Source: Multifurca ochricompacta (taxonomy: Eukaryota; Basidiomycota; Agaricomycetes; Russulales; Russulaceae). Taken from it: 31,124 bases of DNA. Shown here in pieces: positions 29,847 through 31,124 of this stretch; the stretch's first letter is position 1, and the number at the start of each line of letters is the position of its first letter. The DNA lies in the NCBI GenBank assembly GCA_022496185.1, contig WTXG01000362.1, positions 1 to 31,124 on the forward strand, read 5' to 3'. The notes beneath the pieces were generated by a model. The model saw only the letters and a list, made by a program, of their open reading frames with translations. It was not told where the DNA came from and ran no database searches. Both the position numbers and the translations under genes were made by a program.

Positions 29847-30584
29847 CCTCCCTCTCTCCGGTCTGTTTTTTTTGTGCGTGTCTCCCCAACCGCGCTTATC
29901 GATCATTGCATGTTCGCTCTTTTTACTGCTGTTTTTCTTATATATTCATTCCTGCATGCACCTGAACATGGGTAAAGCATGGGATGATACACCACTCCTC
30001 AACTCATTGAAGAACTGAGATGTGATGATGAAGTTAAATTTCCGCTTGCTGCGTTGCGCACAAAAGTCGTTGGCGCAAACTGTACCTATTTCATAAAACG
30101 GTTGTAAACGCAAAGGGACATCACGTGTCTCCATTTGCAAGAACGTCGCGCTCCAAGACGGCACGGAACTTAGAGCCATTCTACACTCCTGCCTAAAGGA
30201 ATTTTAGGTATTTCAATACCGGCGGAGCGCGGAGATCTTTGACACAACGCTAGCTGACTTATACACGTCAGTGCGACTGCGACCACTCGTTACTACAACT
30301 GACCCTGACCATATCAGATATGCTTTAACTAGGCAGCAACTAGGCAGCATCTAGTAGTAGTCTCGATTGTTCATTCGAAGAGGATAAAAGGAAAGGGGTC
30401 CAAAGGCGGAACGTTTTTTCGGATGCCCCTTGCCTACCTACATTGTCTGTCCCGCGCTCGCATGACATGGGTGGATAAGTTGCGCAGTGGCGTACCCGTA
30501 CACCACCAGAGCACTTAAAGTCCACCCGACTACTGCGAGCACCTCTCATTGTATTTCCCCCACCAACTCCCACCCACTATAGGC
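29847..30584. other. Intergenic region between helicase and aldehyde dehydrogenase
   Basis: No gene recognised. Holds the helicase 3' end and the dehydrogenase promoter; GATAAAAGG at about 30381-30389 is a weak TATA-like candidate, about 200 bp upstream of the ATG. Confidence 0.5.
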
Positions 30585-31124
30585 ATGTCAACAACTGAGT
30601 TCAGTTACCAATTTAACTACGAGACCTTCAAGGGCAAGGTCAACTTCCCTACCGGCATCTTCATCAATGGCAAGTTCTCCGCCGGAGCTAATCGCACTAC
30701 CATCGAGTAAGAATACACACCCTTTTCTCGATAATGTTGCTTCACTTCCCGTTGCTCATTACCGCCTCACCGTAGCGTGATTAACCCCAGTTAGCAAGCC
30801 AACACTTACCCCGGGTAGTCAGTTGGCGTTCTTAAAAGTTTTTTTTTCCAGCGAATGGGAAGTTCCTCACCTCCATTGCTGAGGGTACCACAGATGACGT
30901 CAACCGCGCTGTTGATGCTGCCAAGAGAGCTTTTGACGAATCGTGGGGTCTTAGAATCCCCGGCCGAGCGCGGCAAGCTCCTCTACAGGTTAGCCGATCT
31001 CATGCAAAAGAACTGGGACGAATTGGCAGCGCTCGAGGCGCTCGACAATGGCAAGACCTTCAACGACGCCAGAGCGACGGACCTTACCATGTCCGTCGAC
31101 ACGATACGGTACTACGCCGGCTGG
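30585..31124 (+). CDS. Aldehyde dehydrogenase (NAD(P)+), N-terminal part, runs off right edge
   Basis: Class 1/2-type aldehyde dehydrogenase, oxidising aldehydes to acids. Exon 1 is 30585-30706 ([30 protein letters not shown]), exon 2 is 30776-30789 (14 nt, coding DVINP with flanking bases), exon 3 from 30852 ([20 protein letters not shown]). Introns are 30707-30775 (GTAAGA...TAG) and 30790-30851 (GTTAGC...CAG). Family landmarks: [39 protein letters not shown], and TIRYYAGW at the window end. The NAD-binding core and the catalytic Cys/Glu lie beyond the edge. The frame breaks between about 30943 and 30975 (WGLRIPG in one frame, [12 protein letters not shown] in another), a one-base gain or two-base loss. 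This may be a sequence error as in the helicase gene. Confidence 0.9.

Noticed and set aside
1..31124. CRISPR arrays, bacterial operons, phage or plasmid origins
   Set aside because: No regularly spaced repeats of CRISPR type; introns, tRNA intron and LTR elements show a eukaryotic nuclear sequence.

Overview
The window looks like a fungal chromosome segment. The two host genes have short introns (52-75 nt, plus a 14-nt exon), the retroelements are fungal chromodomain Ty3/gypsy and Ty1/copia types, and the tRNA gene is eukaryotic with an intron. Gene content and intron style fit an agaricomycete basidiomycete. A Rhizoctonia-like species is my guess, not something the sequence proves.

Bases 1-25465 are a nest of LTR retrotransposons. 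Cop-A (1-1433, minus) is a decayed copia gag/protease/integrase fragment leaving the left edge. Gyp-1 (2260-7717, minus) is a Ty3/gypsy element with 3' LTR, polypurine tract, ORF3, chromodomain pol and the last codons of gag. A copia-type LTR (7718-9115) joins it to Gyp-2 (9116-14207, minus), which keeps 5' LTR, primer site, gag and most of pol. A short copia gag fragment Cop-C (14208-14598, plus) separates it from Gyp-3 (14599-22640, plus), the most complete element: 5' LTR, PBS, intact gag, broken pol, ORF3, PPT, 3' LTR. Two solo LTRs (9211-9801 and 19164-19740) sit inside Gyp-2 and Gyp-3 pol. Two inverted copia LTR copies (22648-23999) and Cop-B (24000-25465, minus) close the cluster.

Bases 25466-26838 hold no recognisable gene. 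Then come a tRNA-Gly(GCC) with a 25-nt intron (26839-26934, minus), a mitochondrial DEAD-box helicase gene of Mrh4 type (27667-29846, plus) and the start of an aldehyde dehydrogenase gene (30585 to the right edge, plus).

The most interesting system is in the gypsy family. First, an extra ORF (ORF3) lies 3' of pol and encodes a coiled-coil protein with four tandem Cys/His knuckles; its sequence shows strong purifying selection between Gyp-1 and Gyp-3. Second, an 11-nt PBS is a perfect complement of the predicted 5' end of the element's own transcript, as in Tf1-type self-priming. Gag starts without an AUG in both copies where its N-terminus survives, and pol lies in the -1 frame. Nearly all premature stops are TGA, often at arginine (CGN) positions, which suggests CpG deamination. 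The host genes carry scattered single-base indels, so either assembly errors or real decay must be considered.
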